From NCBI GenBank assembly GCA_031555935.1, contig JAVBTX010000035.1, positions 1 to 64,000 of the forward strand: a stretch of 64,000 nucleotides of DNA, read 5' to 3'. The position numbers were made by a program, and so were the translations under genes. Each line of letters starts with the position of its first letter. Position 1 is the stretch's first letter. A model generated the notes under the pieces. It saw nothing but the letters and a program-made list of their open reading frames with translations. It was not told the DNA's origin and did not search any database. This stretch comes from Roseburia_C sp031555935. Lineage in GTDB: Bacteria > Bacillota > Clostridia > Lachnospirales > Lachnospiraceae. Below, one piece after another: positions 24,808-34,518 of this stretch.

Positions 24808-27800
24808 TTATTTAACGATTACCTTAGCTACCGTACTTGTCACCGAGGTCTTCTTGGTGACCGCAGTGCTGTCGGTGTTGGTAACAACGCAACGATAGTA
24901 TATTGTTCCTTTTTTCTTGGTTGGAACGCTATAGCTTGACTTTTTCGCAGCACTGCCAGCGATATTCTTAAAGCCGCTGTTTTGCTTGGTGCTGCTTTGC
25001 CATTGGTAAGTAAGTTTTCCCGGGCTTGCCTTGGCACTAATCTTCAAGGTGTATTTGGCGTTCCGTTTCAATTTCCCGCCGGGAGCTTTTGGCTGGGCCT
25101 TGATGCTTGGTTTGACAGCGGCAGTGCGTTTCCAATTAGCGGTAACGGTTACTGCACTAGCTTTCATCGTAAATGTGGTTGTCGCATTGGTCCGTTTGGC
25201 AAGAGTTACGCCGCCGGCATTAACGGTCCAGCCGGTAAAGGTGTAGCCACTGCGTTTTCCAGCTTTAATGGTAACCATTGCCCCCTGCGCATAAGTTCCC
25301 GCACCAGAGCTTGTGCCGGCATAGCCGCCTTTTACCGTGACCGCACGAGTCGTCGTAGTAGTTTCGCTTTTCGCATCTGTTCGTACCGACAAGGACGAGC
25401 TAGCAGATGAGGCATTATGCGTTGTTGTTTCTTTCAGTCGAGCATAAAAATAGTAGTTTGTATCTGGTGACAAACCGGAAAATACTGGGCTGTCCTGCCA
25501 TGCACCACTGCCGCGGCAATACTCTGCACCAGAAATTGTTTTCAGCGTAACACTCGTGCTGGTCTTGCTCGCTAAGGTAGGCGCAGATGGTGCTGCCTGA
25601 TTTTCTTTTCTTAGATCTTTATATGTGGCAGTTATGGTTACATCCCTAACTGGCATTGTAAATGTGGTCACTGCACTAGTCGTGCTGCCGAATTTGACCC
25701 CGGAGGTTAATGTCGACCACCGATCAAAGACTTTGCCCGCTGGTGGCGCATCGGCTGTAATCGTGACAGTAGTGTTTGCTGTCGCGGTGCTCGGATTGGC
25801 GGTTCCGCCGTTTACCGTAATCGTATAGACGGCATCTTCATAAGTTGCCTCGATGATGGTGTCTCTGGTTGGCATGATAACAGTGGTGCTGCTGCTGTTT
25901 TTATCCGTAAATATGACATCATCACCGTCTGCTACCCATTCTTTAAATTTTTTACCGTTTGCTGGGGAACCAGCAGAAATATAGACTGCTGCTCCTTCCC
26001 GCTTGCTCCCTCCGCCCGAGCCATATTTAACGGTAAGAGTACGATAAGGAATGCCCTCATAGATTGCCGTCACCGTGATACTCCCAGCCGGCATAACAAA
26101 GGTGGTATTAACGCTATTTTTATCGGCAAACACAACCCCGACGGCGGTGGATGTCCATTCCTTGAAACGATAATCTGCTCCAGGACCGGCACCATTAATT
26201 GTAACGATTTCACCCCGAGCGTAACTGCCGCTGCTGATCGATGTGCCATACGAGGCGGTGGCACTAAGCTTGTATTGCACTTTAACGGTATACATATCTG
26301 TCTTTTCGCGCAACACCGGATAGCCATCGTTTTGACCGTTTACCATTTCCCAAACGGTATCAAAATCAAAATTGGTGAAGGACGCTTGCTGCTTCATCTG
26401 GGCCGTGTTTAAGCCGGTGGCCGCCCCCGTGCCGACACCAATACCCATTCTTATCGCGGCTGGAAATGCATAGCCGTTTACGGTCTGAACACTCTCATTA
26501 TTCCAAAAAGTATCGGTGATGGTGGCAGTATTCGTATTTCCAGCAACGCCGCCTAAAGTGGTGCCAGAAGTAACATTTCCCGTGCTGTAGCAAGTAGCGA
26601 TGCTAGAACCACTGAGGCTATTACCAACAACACCAGCAGCGCATACCGTGGATTCCTGTCCATCGGCTGTTAAATTTCCACGGTTATAGCAATCCATTAC
26701 TTTTCCGCTGCTGCGCCCGGCAATTCCACCCACTTCAGCGTTTTGGTCTACGCGGTTGCATGACACAGCCACATCGCCAGTATTGTACGCAGCACTAATG
26801 CTGCTGCCGGCGTCATAGATACGACCAGCAATACCTCCAGCATATCCACCGTAGAATGAACTATTTATGTCGACAGTTATATTACCAGTGTTGTGACAGT
26901 TTGAAACATCAGTGCTGTTATTAATCGAACCGACAATCCCGCCGGCAAAGATTTCCGTTTGAGAAATAATTAACTCGCCGGTGTTGTGGCAGTTGGAGAT
27001 ATGGCCGCTTTTGATTGCACCGGCTATTCCTCCCGCATATCCGGAGCATGTCATCTGGGTACTGCGGTTGGTCACCTTTGCGGTGTTATAACAGCTAATC
27101 ACCTCCGGCGTTCCCCCCACATATCCAGCAATTCCGCCTCCATAGGTAGTCAGAGACTCTGCACCGCCACTATGCACCATTCCCGTGACATAGCAATTGT
27201 TGATGGAAACAGAACCAGCAGAACTGCCAAACAGCCCGCCAGCATAGCTATTCCAAGCCGTATTGTAAATACAGACATTCTCCAACCCAACATTTTGAAT
27301 ACTAGCGTTCCCGCCGACACAACCGAATAACCCAGTGTATGCACTCGAGGTAGATATTTTAAAAGCGACAACCTCAAGCCCAATAATCACATGACCCTGC
27401 CCATCAAAGGTGCCTGTAAAATTGGTGGGGTTGTTATATTGAGAATCGTCCCAAATTGGTTCCCAATCTACTCCAGTCAGGTCGATGTCGGCCGTTAAAT
27501 GGTATGTGCCACTTAGGTTGTTCCTAATATTATCCAAATCCTCCCGCGTAGCTATTGGCGTTGAGCCTGCTGCCGGCGGGTCAAAATCGGTCACAAGGAA
27601 ATTCCGAACCGGCTCCGACTTCGGTGTGGATGGGATGTAATTCATATTCGGATAAAATGCCCGCAACACGGGATAACCGTCATTTGCTCCGCTTTGAAAG
27701 CCCCAAGTCTGCGTCAGACTGAAGACATTGACAAAAGACGCTTCCTCTTTCATTTGCACAGCCGTTAACGGTGTGGTTGTATCCTCGCCTGAGCCGACCC

Positions 27801-30558
27801 CCTTCTTATCCCCTTGTGCAACGGCACTATTACTGCTTGTTTGATTCGCGGTGCTGTTCCAAAAGCAGTCCTTGGCAAAGCTGCCCGGCATGGCAAGACC
27901 GATAACGCCGCCCGCATATGGTGCTGCCGAAACATCTCCGGTACTGTAGCATCTGCGGACACTGCTATCCACAGAGTTCCGTCCAACAATACCACCCGCG
28001 TAGCCACTTGCATTATTAGCGTTCATTGCTGAGATATTTCCGGTGTTATAACAGTCACTCATTGCCTGCCCATGTGTTCTGCCGCCAATTCCGCCAGCAA
28101 AGATTTCGGTCGAAGTGTAACTGGAGGTCAACACGGCCGAGATATCCCCGGTATTATAACAATTTGTGGTGGTAGACATGTCATCATCGATGGCATTGAA
28201 GCCGATAACTCCACCGGCACTAAGATACGTTCCTGCCCCGGAAGTAGATGCATATACCTCGCCCGTGTTGCTGCAATCACGAATTGTATCATTCTTGGAA
28301 ACCCAAGCAGCAATTCCACTAGCAGCGCAAAAATTTGTTGCCGTGGCGGTTATATTTCCAGCATTGTGGCAGTTGCGAATGGTTTTTGCGTTTGATGCAC
28401 GACCAATGATACCACCCACGTCGATTTCACTGCCGCTCGCGGTCACAGCCGCAGCATTGTAGCAGTCAGTGATTGTCAGCTTACCACCGCCCGGATCCAT
28501 ATAACCAATCATTCCAGCCGCATAGGTGGTACGGGCTGCTCCGGTCACTTCTCCGGTAACATAGCAATTACTGATGGTGACATTGCCCCGCCAATTTTCC
28601 CCAACCAGTCCGCCGACATAGACTATATCACTTGTAGAGGTGCCGGTAACATTGAGATAAACGTTTTCCAGTCCCAGATTCTTGATGCTTGCTGTGCCGG
28701 CAATTTCGCCAAACAGCCCAGCTATGTTATGGCTACCGGTAGTCTCAAGATTATGAATCGCATAGCCCTGCCCATCAAAAGTTCCGGTAAATGAGTCGGG
28801 GGAAGCCCCGAGCCCACTCCCAATCGGCACCCAGTCAATCCCAATTAGATTAATATTTGCTGTCAGGTGGTAATCCTTTGACAGCGGAAGTACGCTACCA
28901 ATCAACCGCAAGTCTTCTATACTGCCGATTGGAATTGAGCCTGCTTTGGGAGCTTCAATCGGTGCCAGAAAATCTATGCTTGGCTCAGGTGCTGATACAG
29001 TTGGAGTATAAGTCCAGCCTGGGTAAAAAGTCTGCAAAATCGGATAACCATCGTTTTCACCGCTTTTAAAGCCCCATACCTGTGAAAAGTTTAAAAACGG
29101 AAAGGAACTTTCCTGCTTCATTTGCACGGCTGACATTATTGTTGTATTGCTAGCGCCGTTACCAGCAGCTTTATCTTCCCCAATGCTCCGTAAGGCACTG
29201 CCTTCCTGCCAAAAGCTGTTGCGGGTAACACTACCGGATGTTGCCAGACCAACCACTCCGCCGGTTAGAGTACCAGAAATATTTCCGATACTGTAGCATC
29301 TTCTAACACTGCTCTTTTCAGAGTTCCTTCCGACAATGCCACCGGCATAGCCGCGGGTATTGTCCAAATTGGACGCTAAAACCGTTCCGGTATTATAACA
29401 GTCACTCAAGATTTGCCCATGAGTTCGGCCACCAATTCCGCCCGCAAAAATTTCAGTAACAGTGTTTGCTGTTGTTAATGTAGCTGATATATTTCCAGCA
29501 TTATAGCAGGCGATGGTGGTGCTCATAGTATCATTGGTAGCATTCATACCAATAATACCACCCGTACTTACATACTTGGTATCGCTGAGTTCATCGTTAG
29601 AAATAGCCGTTACATTACCTGTGTTACTGCAATTACTAACTGTATCATTATCGTAAAGGAAAGCAGCAACTCCACCAGCGGTACTCAGGCCAGTGGAATC
29701 AGCTTTAATTTCACCGACATTGTAACAGTTACTAATCATTTTTGCATCGTCACCACAACCAATAATGCCACCGGCATAGGCAGAACCTGCTACTTGCGTA
29801 AGTCCCTCAAACACCTCAGTATCACTAAACGTAATCGCGTTAGCAGTTATCGTGGCTGTACTATAACAATCGTTGAGATTAAGGCAACCCGCCGGATTGT
29901 AGCCAGAAGTCAATCCAACAATACCCCCAGCGTAGACTGCGTTGCTATTGCCAGTCACTTGCCCCGTCACGTAGCAGTTGCTAATGTCGACATAACCCCG
30001 AGTGTTATAACCAAGCAGACCGCCGACGTAGGTATGGGTAGTGGCGGTAACATTGATATTCACATTTTCCAGACCAATGTTTTTAAGAACTGGTGTGATT
30101 CTCGTAATACCGGTGCTGATTATACCGAACAATCCGGCGTTGTCATAATCGCCGGTAATCGTCATGTTCCCAATCACATAACCTTGGCCATCAAACGTAC
30201 CAGTAAAATCATCAATCGGCTCCCAGTTGATGCCGCTCATATCAATGTTGGCAGTCAGATGGTAATTTGCATTTAAGTAGTATTCTTTACCAATTTTTTT
30301 CAAATCTTCAAGACTGGAAATTGGAATTGAGCCTTTTATTGGCTCGTCAATAGGTACAAGAAACTTCTTGTTTTGGCCGTAGCCTTTTCCTTCCAATGTT
30401 GTCTGCACGACAGTTGTCGGCTGTTGCGGTGCTGCTGCCGCTTGTACCGTGGACGTTAGCGCTAGTCCGGGCAACAGATCAAGGAGCAGGGCCAGCGCGA
30501 GTACCACCGCCACGATTCGCTTTGTGATATCTATTGCTTTACACTTTGTGTTACGCAT
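24808..30558 (-). CDS. Giant GLUG-repeat surface protein 1
   Basis: A 1916-aa secreted protein with a signal peptide (1-41). Three long GLUG-type modules begin near residues 72, 536 and 996, each opening with IPI..EDL and YHLTANIDL, then FTGTFDGQGYVI, followed by many repeats of the form NCYVTG..AGGIVG. InlB-type B repeats (about 1423-1650, with FKEW and TTFVMPA), an FN3-like part (1653-1735), another InlB-type repeat (1738-1810) and an Ig-like lysine-rich C-terminus (1816-1916) follow. Likely a long beta-solenoid stalk. No LPXTG or SLH anchor. It is second in an operon, 19 bp after its partner, and its C-terminal coding DNA nearly matches GLUG-2. Confidence 0.88.
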   Translation of the reverse strand: MRNTKCKAIDITKRIVAVVLALALLLDLLPGLALTSTVQAAAAPQQPTTVVQTTLEGKGYGQNKKFLVPIDEPIKGSIPISSLEDLKKIGKEYYLNANYHLTANIDMSGINWEPIDDFTGTFDGQGYVIGNMTITGDYDNAGLFGIISTGITRITPVLKNIGLENVNINVTATTHTYVGGLLGYNTRGYVDISNCYVTGQVTGNSNAVYAGGIVGLTSGYNPAGCLNLNDCYSTATITANAITFSDTEVFEGLTQVAGSAYAGGIIGCGDDAKMISNCYNVGEIKADSTGLSTAGGVAAFLYDNDTVSNCSNTGNVTAISNDELSDTKYVSTGGIIGMNATNDTMSTTIACYNAGNISATLTTANTVTEIFAGGIGGRTHGQILSDCYNTGTVLASNLDNTRGYAGGIVGRNSEKSSVRRCYSIGNISGTLTGGVVGLATSGSVTRNSFWQEGSALRSIGEDKAAGNGASNTTIMSAVQMKQESSFPFLNFSQVWGFKSGENDGYPILQTFYPGWTYTPTVSAPEPSIDFLAPIEAPKAGSIPIGSIEDLRLIGSVLPLSKDYHLTANINLIGIDWVPIGSGLGASPDSFTGTFDGQGYAIHNLETTGSHNIAGLFGEIAGTASIKNLGLENVYLNVTGTSTSDIVYVGGLVGENWRGNVTISNCYVTGEVTGAARTTYAAGMIGYMDPGGGKLTITDCYNAAAVTASGSEIDVGGIIGRASNAKTIRNCHNAGNITATATNFCAASGIAAWVSKNDTIRDCSNTGEVYASTSGAGTYLSAGGVIGFNAIDDDMSTTTNCYNTGDISAVLTSSYTSTEIFAGGIGGRTHGQAMSDCYNTGNISAMNANNASGYAGGIVGRNSVDSSVRRCYSTGDVSAAPYAGGVIGLAMPGSFAKDCFWNSTANQTSSNSAVAQGDKKGVGSGEDTTTPLTAVQMKEEASFVNVFSLTQTWGFQSGANDGYPVLRAFYPNMNYIPSTPKSEPVRNFLVTDFDPPAAGSTPIATREDLDNIRNNLSGTYHLTADIDLTGVDWEPIWDDSQYNNPTNFTGTFDGQGHVIIGLEVVAFKISTSSAYTGLFGCVGGNASIQNVGLENVCIYNTAWNSYAGGLFGSSAGSVSINNCYVTGMVHSGGAESLTTYGGGIAGYVGGTPEVISCYNTAKVTNRSTQMTCSGYAGGIAGAIKSGHISNCHNTGELIISQTEIFAGGIVGSINNSTDVSNCHNTGNITVDINSSFYGGYAGGIAGRIYDAGSSISAAYNTGDVAVSCNRVDQNAEVGGIAGRSSGKVMDCYNRGNLTADGQESTVCAAGVVGNSLSGSSIATCYSTGNVTSGTTLGGVAGNTNTATITDTFWNNESVQTVNGYAFPAAIRMGIGVGTGAATGLNTAQMKQQASFTNFDFDTVWEMVNGQNDGYPVLREKTDMYTVKVQYKLSATASYGTSISSGSYARGEIVTINGAGPGADYRFKEWTSTAVGVVFADKNSVNTTFVMPAGSITVTAIYEGIPYRTLTVKYGSGGGSKREGAAVYISAGSPANGKKFKEWVADGDDVIFTDKNSSSTTVIMPTRDTIIEATYEDAVYTITVNGGTANPSTATANTTVTITADAPPAGKVFDRWSTLTSGVKFGSTTSAVTTFTMPVRDVTITATYKDLRKENQAAPSAPTLASKTSTSVTLKTISGAEYCRGSGAWQDSPVFSGLSPDTNYYFYARLKETTTHNASSASSSLSVRTDAKSETTTTTRAVTVKGGYAGTSSGAGTYAQGAMVTIKAGKRSGYTFTGWTVNAGGVTLAKRTNATTTFTMKASAVTVTANWKRTAAVKPSIKAQPKAPGGKLKRNAKYTLKISAKASPGKLTYQWQSSTKQNSGFKNIAGSAAKKSSYSVPTKKKGTIYYRCVVTNTDSTAVTKKTSVTSTVAKVIVK

Positions 30559-30577
30559 AATGTGATTCCCCCATTCT

Positions 30578-31969
30578 CTATTTTACTTTATATGTTCTTT
30601 GAACTTCATTGCTCGTTGTATATCCCGATTTAACAGCAATTACTCTAACGGTCGTTTTCTTGCTAATTTTAATGCTTACGGTACCACCTGCTTTGGTTTT
30701 CGTTTTTGTACTTGTTGATGGTTTTTTGCCATTTGTCGTGTAGTACAAGACGGTGTTTTTAGGTGCTTTAAGTACAATTTTGGCACCTTTTTTGACAGTT
30801 TTGTTCTTCGGAACTTCTTTTGTTGTTAATGATGGTGTTTTGGCTTTGGCAACGGTTACTGTGGTACTGCCCGATTTGGCTGAATTGATTGTTGAAGTAG
30901 CAGTGATGGTTAACTTGGTCGCAGTCTCGTTGGCGGCAATCGTTAACAATCCATTTGCGGAAATTTTGGTACCACTTTTCTTTGCACCGGTTACTTTCCA
31001 TTTGACCGTTTTTGCCGGACTATTTGTGCCGGTTACGGCGGCGGTAAATTGTTTCGTTTTCCCTCTTTGGACACTTACCGTCTGAGGGGAAACCGTTACC
31101 TTGGTGACGGTTGGAGTAGCATCTTTGGTCCACTTTGGATAGAGGTACAAAGGGACATTTCCAATTGTGGCTTTACTCCCAGCCTGATAGGTCGTACCAG
31201 TTCCGTCCGTTTTGGTATTCCAGCCGGCAAATGTATAGCCGGTTTTTTTTAGGTTGCTAGTGTTTCCTAAAACAGTTGCCTTGACCCCATTTTTGTAACG
31301 GTTGCTGTCGGTTGGAGATGTTCCTCCGGTTGAGCCATATGATGAATAATGTACTTTGAAACCAAAAAGATAATCGGCCATGTATTCACTGCCCAAGAGC
31401 TGTGGGCCATTAGTTGTAATCTGATAGTTTGCTTTGACCTCATTTGTAACGTGAGAATCTTTTATGCTATATCCTAAATACTGAATATTATTAAGATTTA
31501 TGGGCTCCTCTGATGGCATGGTAAAATTCCATGTAATTGTAGTGTCAGTGGTTTTTACGTTAAGATTAATTGTTTTTGCCACCTCGCCAATGTTTAACAC
31601 GCCATAGGATGAACTGCCGTCAAATTTCCACAGGTTATTTGGAATTGTCTGGATTGTGCCGGTCGATAAGTTCGTATTGCTGCCATTAAAATACATAGCC
31701 CCGACGTCATAAAGATTTGTTCCGTCGGAAAAAAAGATAGTCCAAACGTATTCTGCGGCATATGGCAGTGAAGAGGGTTGATTGAGGGGAAAACTAGTCG
31801 GAATCGAATCGAGCGTTAAGGTTGCGGTGATGTCTCTGCCATCAATGTCAAATTGAATTTTGGGGGCAGTGACCGTCGTTGCCGCGTTGACGGCTTGTGC
31901 TGGCATTAAGGTAAATAGAAGCACGAATGCTAATACCAGCGTAGTAATTTTTTTGTTTTTACATTTCAT
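30578..31969 (-). CDS. Secreted surface protein with InlB-type, Ig-like and chitobiase C-terminal-like domains
   Basis: A 463-aa protein with a signal peptide (1-29, ending AVNA/ATT). Residues 30-225 are a novel-looking beta-rich region. An InlB/Listeria-Bacteroides repeat follows (about 235-280, TGYTFAGWNTKTDGTG), then a Big_2-like Ig domain (about 290-375) and a C-terminal chitobiase C-terminal-like domain (VLYYTTNGKKPSTST). It is the first gene of the operon with GLUG-1; a paired direct-repeat operator and weak promoter lie 60-100 bp upstream. It occupies the place held by the RCC1-repeat protein in cassette 2, with which it shares little sequence. Confidence 0.84.
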   Translation of the reverse strand: MKCKNKKITTLVLAFVLLFTLMPAQAVNAATTVTAPKIQFDIDGRDITATLTLDSIPTSFPLNQPSSLPYAAEYVWTIFFSDGTNLYDVGAMYFNGSNTNLSTGTIQTIPNNLWKFDGSSSYGVLNIGEVAKTINLNVKTTDTTITWNFTMPSEEPINLNNIQYLGYSIKDSHVTNEVKANYQITTNGPQLLGSEYMADYLFGFKVHYSSYGSTGGTSPTDSNRYKNGVKATVLGNTSNLKKTGYTFAGWNTKTDGTGTTYQAGSKATIGNVPLYLYPKWTKDATPTVTKVTVSPQTVSVQRGKTKQFTAAVTGTNSPAKTVKWKVTGAKKSGTKISANGLLTIAANETATKLTITATSTINSAKSGSTTVTVAKAKTPSLTTKEVPKNKTVKKGAKIVLKAPKNTVLYYTTNGKKPSTSTKTKTKAGGTVSIKISKKTTVRVIAVKSGYTTSNEVQRTYKVK

Positions 31970-32002
31970 ATTGTCTCCTCGCTTTTTAAAATTGTTATTT
32001 TA

Positions 32003-32065
32003 ATTTTATCAAACAAGTTTTTTATACAAAATGGATTATCTTCCCTAATATATGGATTATCTTCC
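32003..32065 (-). promoter_or_regulatory. Paired regulator site and promoter of surface operon 1
   Basis: Two exact copies of ATGGATTATCTTCC (plus strand 32031-32044 and 32052-32065) lie 21 bp apart. On the minus strand the proximal copy is followed by TTTTGT, 17 bp, TAAAAT (-10 at 32003-32008). Related pairs precede the RCC1 operon and the regulator genes of cassette 2. The spacing of two helical turns and the weak -35 suit activation by an AraC-type (YesN) regulator. Confidence 0.7.
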
Positions 32066-32083
32066 GGATGAAATATGGGGACA

Positions 32084-32122
32084 AAAAAAGCTCAGAGTCT
32101 TTTTAGACGTCCAAGCTTTTTT
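32084..32122 (-). terminator. Terminator of the kinase 1 operon
   Basis: AAAAAAGCT and AGCTTTTTT arms with an inner AGTCT/AGAC pairing lie immediately after the kinase stop codon. Interrupted stem, so moderate confidence. Confidence 0.6.
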
Positions 32123-32123
32123 C

Positions 32124-33665
32124 CTATTCATCTTTTATCAGCGGCAAATGAACCGTAACGGTCAAACCTTTTTTCGGTGCGCCTTGGAGGGTGAGGCCGT
32201 ATCGCTCGCCGTACCTTGCGCGGATACGCTTTTGGATATTCAACAGTGCGACACCCTTCAAGAGGTGTTCATCATACGACCATTCATCGGCATTGTTAAG
32301 CATTTCTTGGTGTGCAGCAACGTCGCTGCATTCCATACCGATTCCGTTATCAGATACCGTAAAACAGATGCCCTCGGCCGTTAATTCGCCCGTGACGGTT
32401 AGCAGGCAATCACCGGTTTTCATTGCCAACCCGTGGGTTAGCGCATTTTCAACGATCGGTTGCAGCACCTGCTCTAGCATCTGGTATTTACACAGTCGGT
32501 CATCGACGTCAATGTCATAACGATATTTATCATCAAATCGAATATTCATAATTTCAACATAACGATTCAGGTTCTCTATTTGCTCAAAAACATTGCCTTC
32601 CGCGTCTGATTCATGTAAATTGCGAAGCATTACGGCAAGGTTTTCTGCCGCTCTCGCGGCTTTTTCGTTTTCACCATTTTCGGCAAGCCCTTTGATGCAA
32701 GAAATGGTGTTGACGACAAAATGGGCACTAATTTGTAGGGTCAGGAGCCCGATTTGCATATTTTCAGCGTTTTGCAGCATTGGACTAACCATTCTCGTCG
32801 AAAGCCTACGGTATAGCAGGGTAATGGTTACCATTAACATCAATAGCGATACGGCCGAAATCATGATAAATGCACGATCACCATAGTGCAGAGCATCTTT
32901 GGTGATGGCGGTTGCGGCATATAAGTTGCCCCCACTTACAGGCATCACGGTCACAGAACCATACAAATCGTCAAGCCCAACGACGTTTTGTCCGTCCATC
33001 TCGGGGTTGCTTGAGAGCAAGATTTTATCATCAATAATCATTGCCGTATCAATGCCAGTCAAGGTATCGAATTTGGTTAGAATGCGGCGGGCTTTCGTTA
33101 AGTTTGATAGTGCCACAACATAACCAACCGGTGCGGACGCTTCATGGCCGCGTGAATAGATGGGATTGGAAATACAAAAAAAAGGTGAACCGTCCAATTC
33201 TAAAACGGTGTAGGTATTTATGCTTCCGGCGGTAATTTCGTCGTGAATGGTTTGTACGGCATTGTTGCTGATACTTCCAATAAACTGGAAAAAAGAACCG
33301 TCGGCCGTGATGGTCAAAATATTGTCTTCACTTAAATGAGGATAAGCCGCTTTGCGGATAATCTCTGAAACGACCTCTGCTTTTTCATAATATGTCGGCA
33401 CGTCTTTTTCCATTAAGAATTTTTGTACATTCACATCACCAGCAATTACGGTTGCCGCCAATTTCATTCGTGAAAACTCGTCATCAAGTGTCGTCAGGAT
33501 ATTGTTTTCGGTCGATGTAATTGTTTCCTGTGCATTCTGTCTGATATAAGAAAATATCGTATTCTGATATAGGAGCCACAAAGCCATCATTAAGCCACAG
33601 AAAACAGCAAGTGTCATAACAAATTGTTTTCGCAGCTTTCGATTATGTTTTACTTCAACTTTCAC
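32124..33665 (-). CDS. YesM-type sensor histidine kinase 1
   Basis: A 513-aa membrane kinase. One membrane helix (about 16-36), an extracellular Cache-like sensor of about 220 residues, a second helix (about 265-287), then a His_kinase/HATPase module. The phosphoacceptor is H315 in SAHFVVNTISCI; the N box is ENALTHGL and the G1 box DNGIGM. The usual PHFLFN is altered around the His, as in kinase 2. It starts with GTG (SD GGGAGG) and overlaps the regulator by 11 bp. With the divergent binding protein it probably senses a ligand and controls the adjacent surface genes. Confidence 0.9.
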   Translation of the reverse strand: MKVEVKHNRKLRKQFVMTLAVFCGLMMALWLLYQNTIFSYIRQNAQETITSTENNILTTLDDEFSRMKLAATVIAGDVNVQKFLMEKDVPTYYEKAEVVSEIIRKAAYPHLSEDNILTITADGSFFQFIGSISNNAVQTIHDEITAGSINTYTVLELDGSPFFCISNPIYSRGHEASAPVGYVVALSNLTKARRILTKFDTLTGIDTAMIIDDKILLSSNPEMDGQNVVGLDDLYGSVTVMPVSGGNLYAATAITKDALHYGDRAFIMISAVSLLMLMVTITLLYRRLSTRMVSPMLQNAENMQIGLLTLQISAHFVVNTISCIKGLAENGENEKAARAAENLAVMLRNLHESDAEGNVFEQIENLNRYVEIMNIRFDDKYRYDIDVDDRLCKYQMLEQVLQPIVENALTHGLAMKTGDCLLTVTGELTAEGICFTVSDNGIGMECSDVAAHQEMLNNADEWSYDEHLLKGVALLNIQKRIRARYGERYGLTLQGAPKKGLTVTVHLPLIKDE

Positions 33666-34392
33666 CGCGCATTTCCTCCCTAAATTCCGTTGGTGTCATG
33701 CCGTCATGTGTCTTTGCAAAAACGCGTGTAAAGTAGAAATAGTCAGAATAACCGCATTGTACCGCAATCTCCTTGACCAATAAATCGGTAGAATGTAAAA
33801 GCTCCTCCGCCTTTTCCATCCGAATATTAGTCAGATATGCGATAAATGTAGTATTTAGATGCCGCGAAAACAATCCACAGATAATTTTCGGACTTAGACC
33901 ATAACGTGCGCCAGTTACCTCCAATGTGTGATTCATGGCCGGATATTCCCTTAGAAACATCAGTATTTTATTTAGCTCATGCGATGGCGTTTTAACTTCC
34001 ATCACAGGTGAAAGCTTATTCATTTTTTCCGCGATACCATTGAGCAATTCAATCAATGTGTAGTTTGTAACGGGCTTAATCAGATAATCAAAACCATGTT
34101 TTTTAAAAAATTTTCGAACATCATTAAATTCATTATAAGCACTAATCATTACAAAAATAGGCGGATTCTCGTTCTCATGCAATTTCTCCAACAACTCAAT
34201 ACCGCTTAATATTGGCATCTTCAAATCACTGCAAACCACGTCAGGACGAAGCTTTTGTATTTCTTCAAGTGCCTTGATGGGATTGGTTTGCGCACCAACA
34301 ATATCAAAGCCACACTCGATAAAGATGTTTCGTCGATTTAAAAACTGCTCGATGTTTAATGGATCATCATCAACAATGTAAACTGAATTCAT
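33655..34392 (-). CDS. YesN/AraC-type response regulator 1
   Basis: A 245-aa regulator: receiver domain (1-120) with the acidic pocket DDD at 8-10, phosphoacceptor D56 in CSDLKMP and lysine in YLIKP, and a C-terminal AraC-type double helix-turn-helix (about 145-240, ending GYSDYFYFTRVFAKTHDGMTPTEFRE). I chose the start at 34392 because it aligns exactly with the N-terminus of its paralogue; an ATG four codons upstream is possible. It has a good own promoter (TTGTAC, 17 bp, TATAAT). Inferred to bind the ATGGATTATCTTC-like paired sites. Confidence 0.9.
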   Translation of the reverse strand: MNSVYIVDDDPLNIEQFLNRRNIFIECGFDIVGAQTNPIKALEEIQKLRPDVVCSDLKMPILSGIELLEKLHENENPPIFVMISAYNEFNDVRKFFKKHGFDYLIKPVTNYTLIELLNGIAEKMNKLSPVMEVKTPSHELNKILMFLREYPAMNHTLEVTGARYGLSPKIICGLFSRHLNTTFIAYLTNIRMEKAEELLHSTDLLVKEIAVQCGYSDYFYFTRVFAKTHDGMTPTEFREEMRGES

Positions 34393-34425
34393 TTTTGCAC
34401 CCATCCCTTCAACTTATTTTATCAC

Positions 34426-34490
34426 ATTATATCTCAAAGCCGAATAAAGTACAACGAACGCTTGTCGGCATTGTTTCAAAATGGTACAAT
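34426..34490. promoter_or_regulatory. Back-to-back promoters of regulator 1 and binding protein 1
   Basis: Minus strand: TTGTAC (34449-34454), 17 bp, TATAAT (34426-34431), reading into the regulator gene. Plus strand: TTGTCG (34462-34467), 17 bp, TACAAT (34485-34490), reading into the binding-protein gene. No ATGGATTATC-type pair is seen here, in contrast to the equivalent region of cassette 2. Confidence 0.72.
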
Positions 34491-34518
34491 CAAAAAAAAT
34501 ATTGAGTGAGGATATGCC

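Noticed and set aside
27814..30276. Many plus-strand open frames of 60-160 codons opposite the GLUG gene
   Set aside because: They lie antisense to a repetitive gene, lack Shine-Dalgarno sites and recognisable domains, and arise from its codon bias. The same holds at 38.3-41.1 kb.
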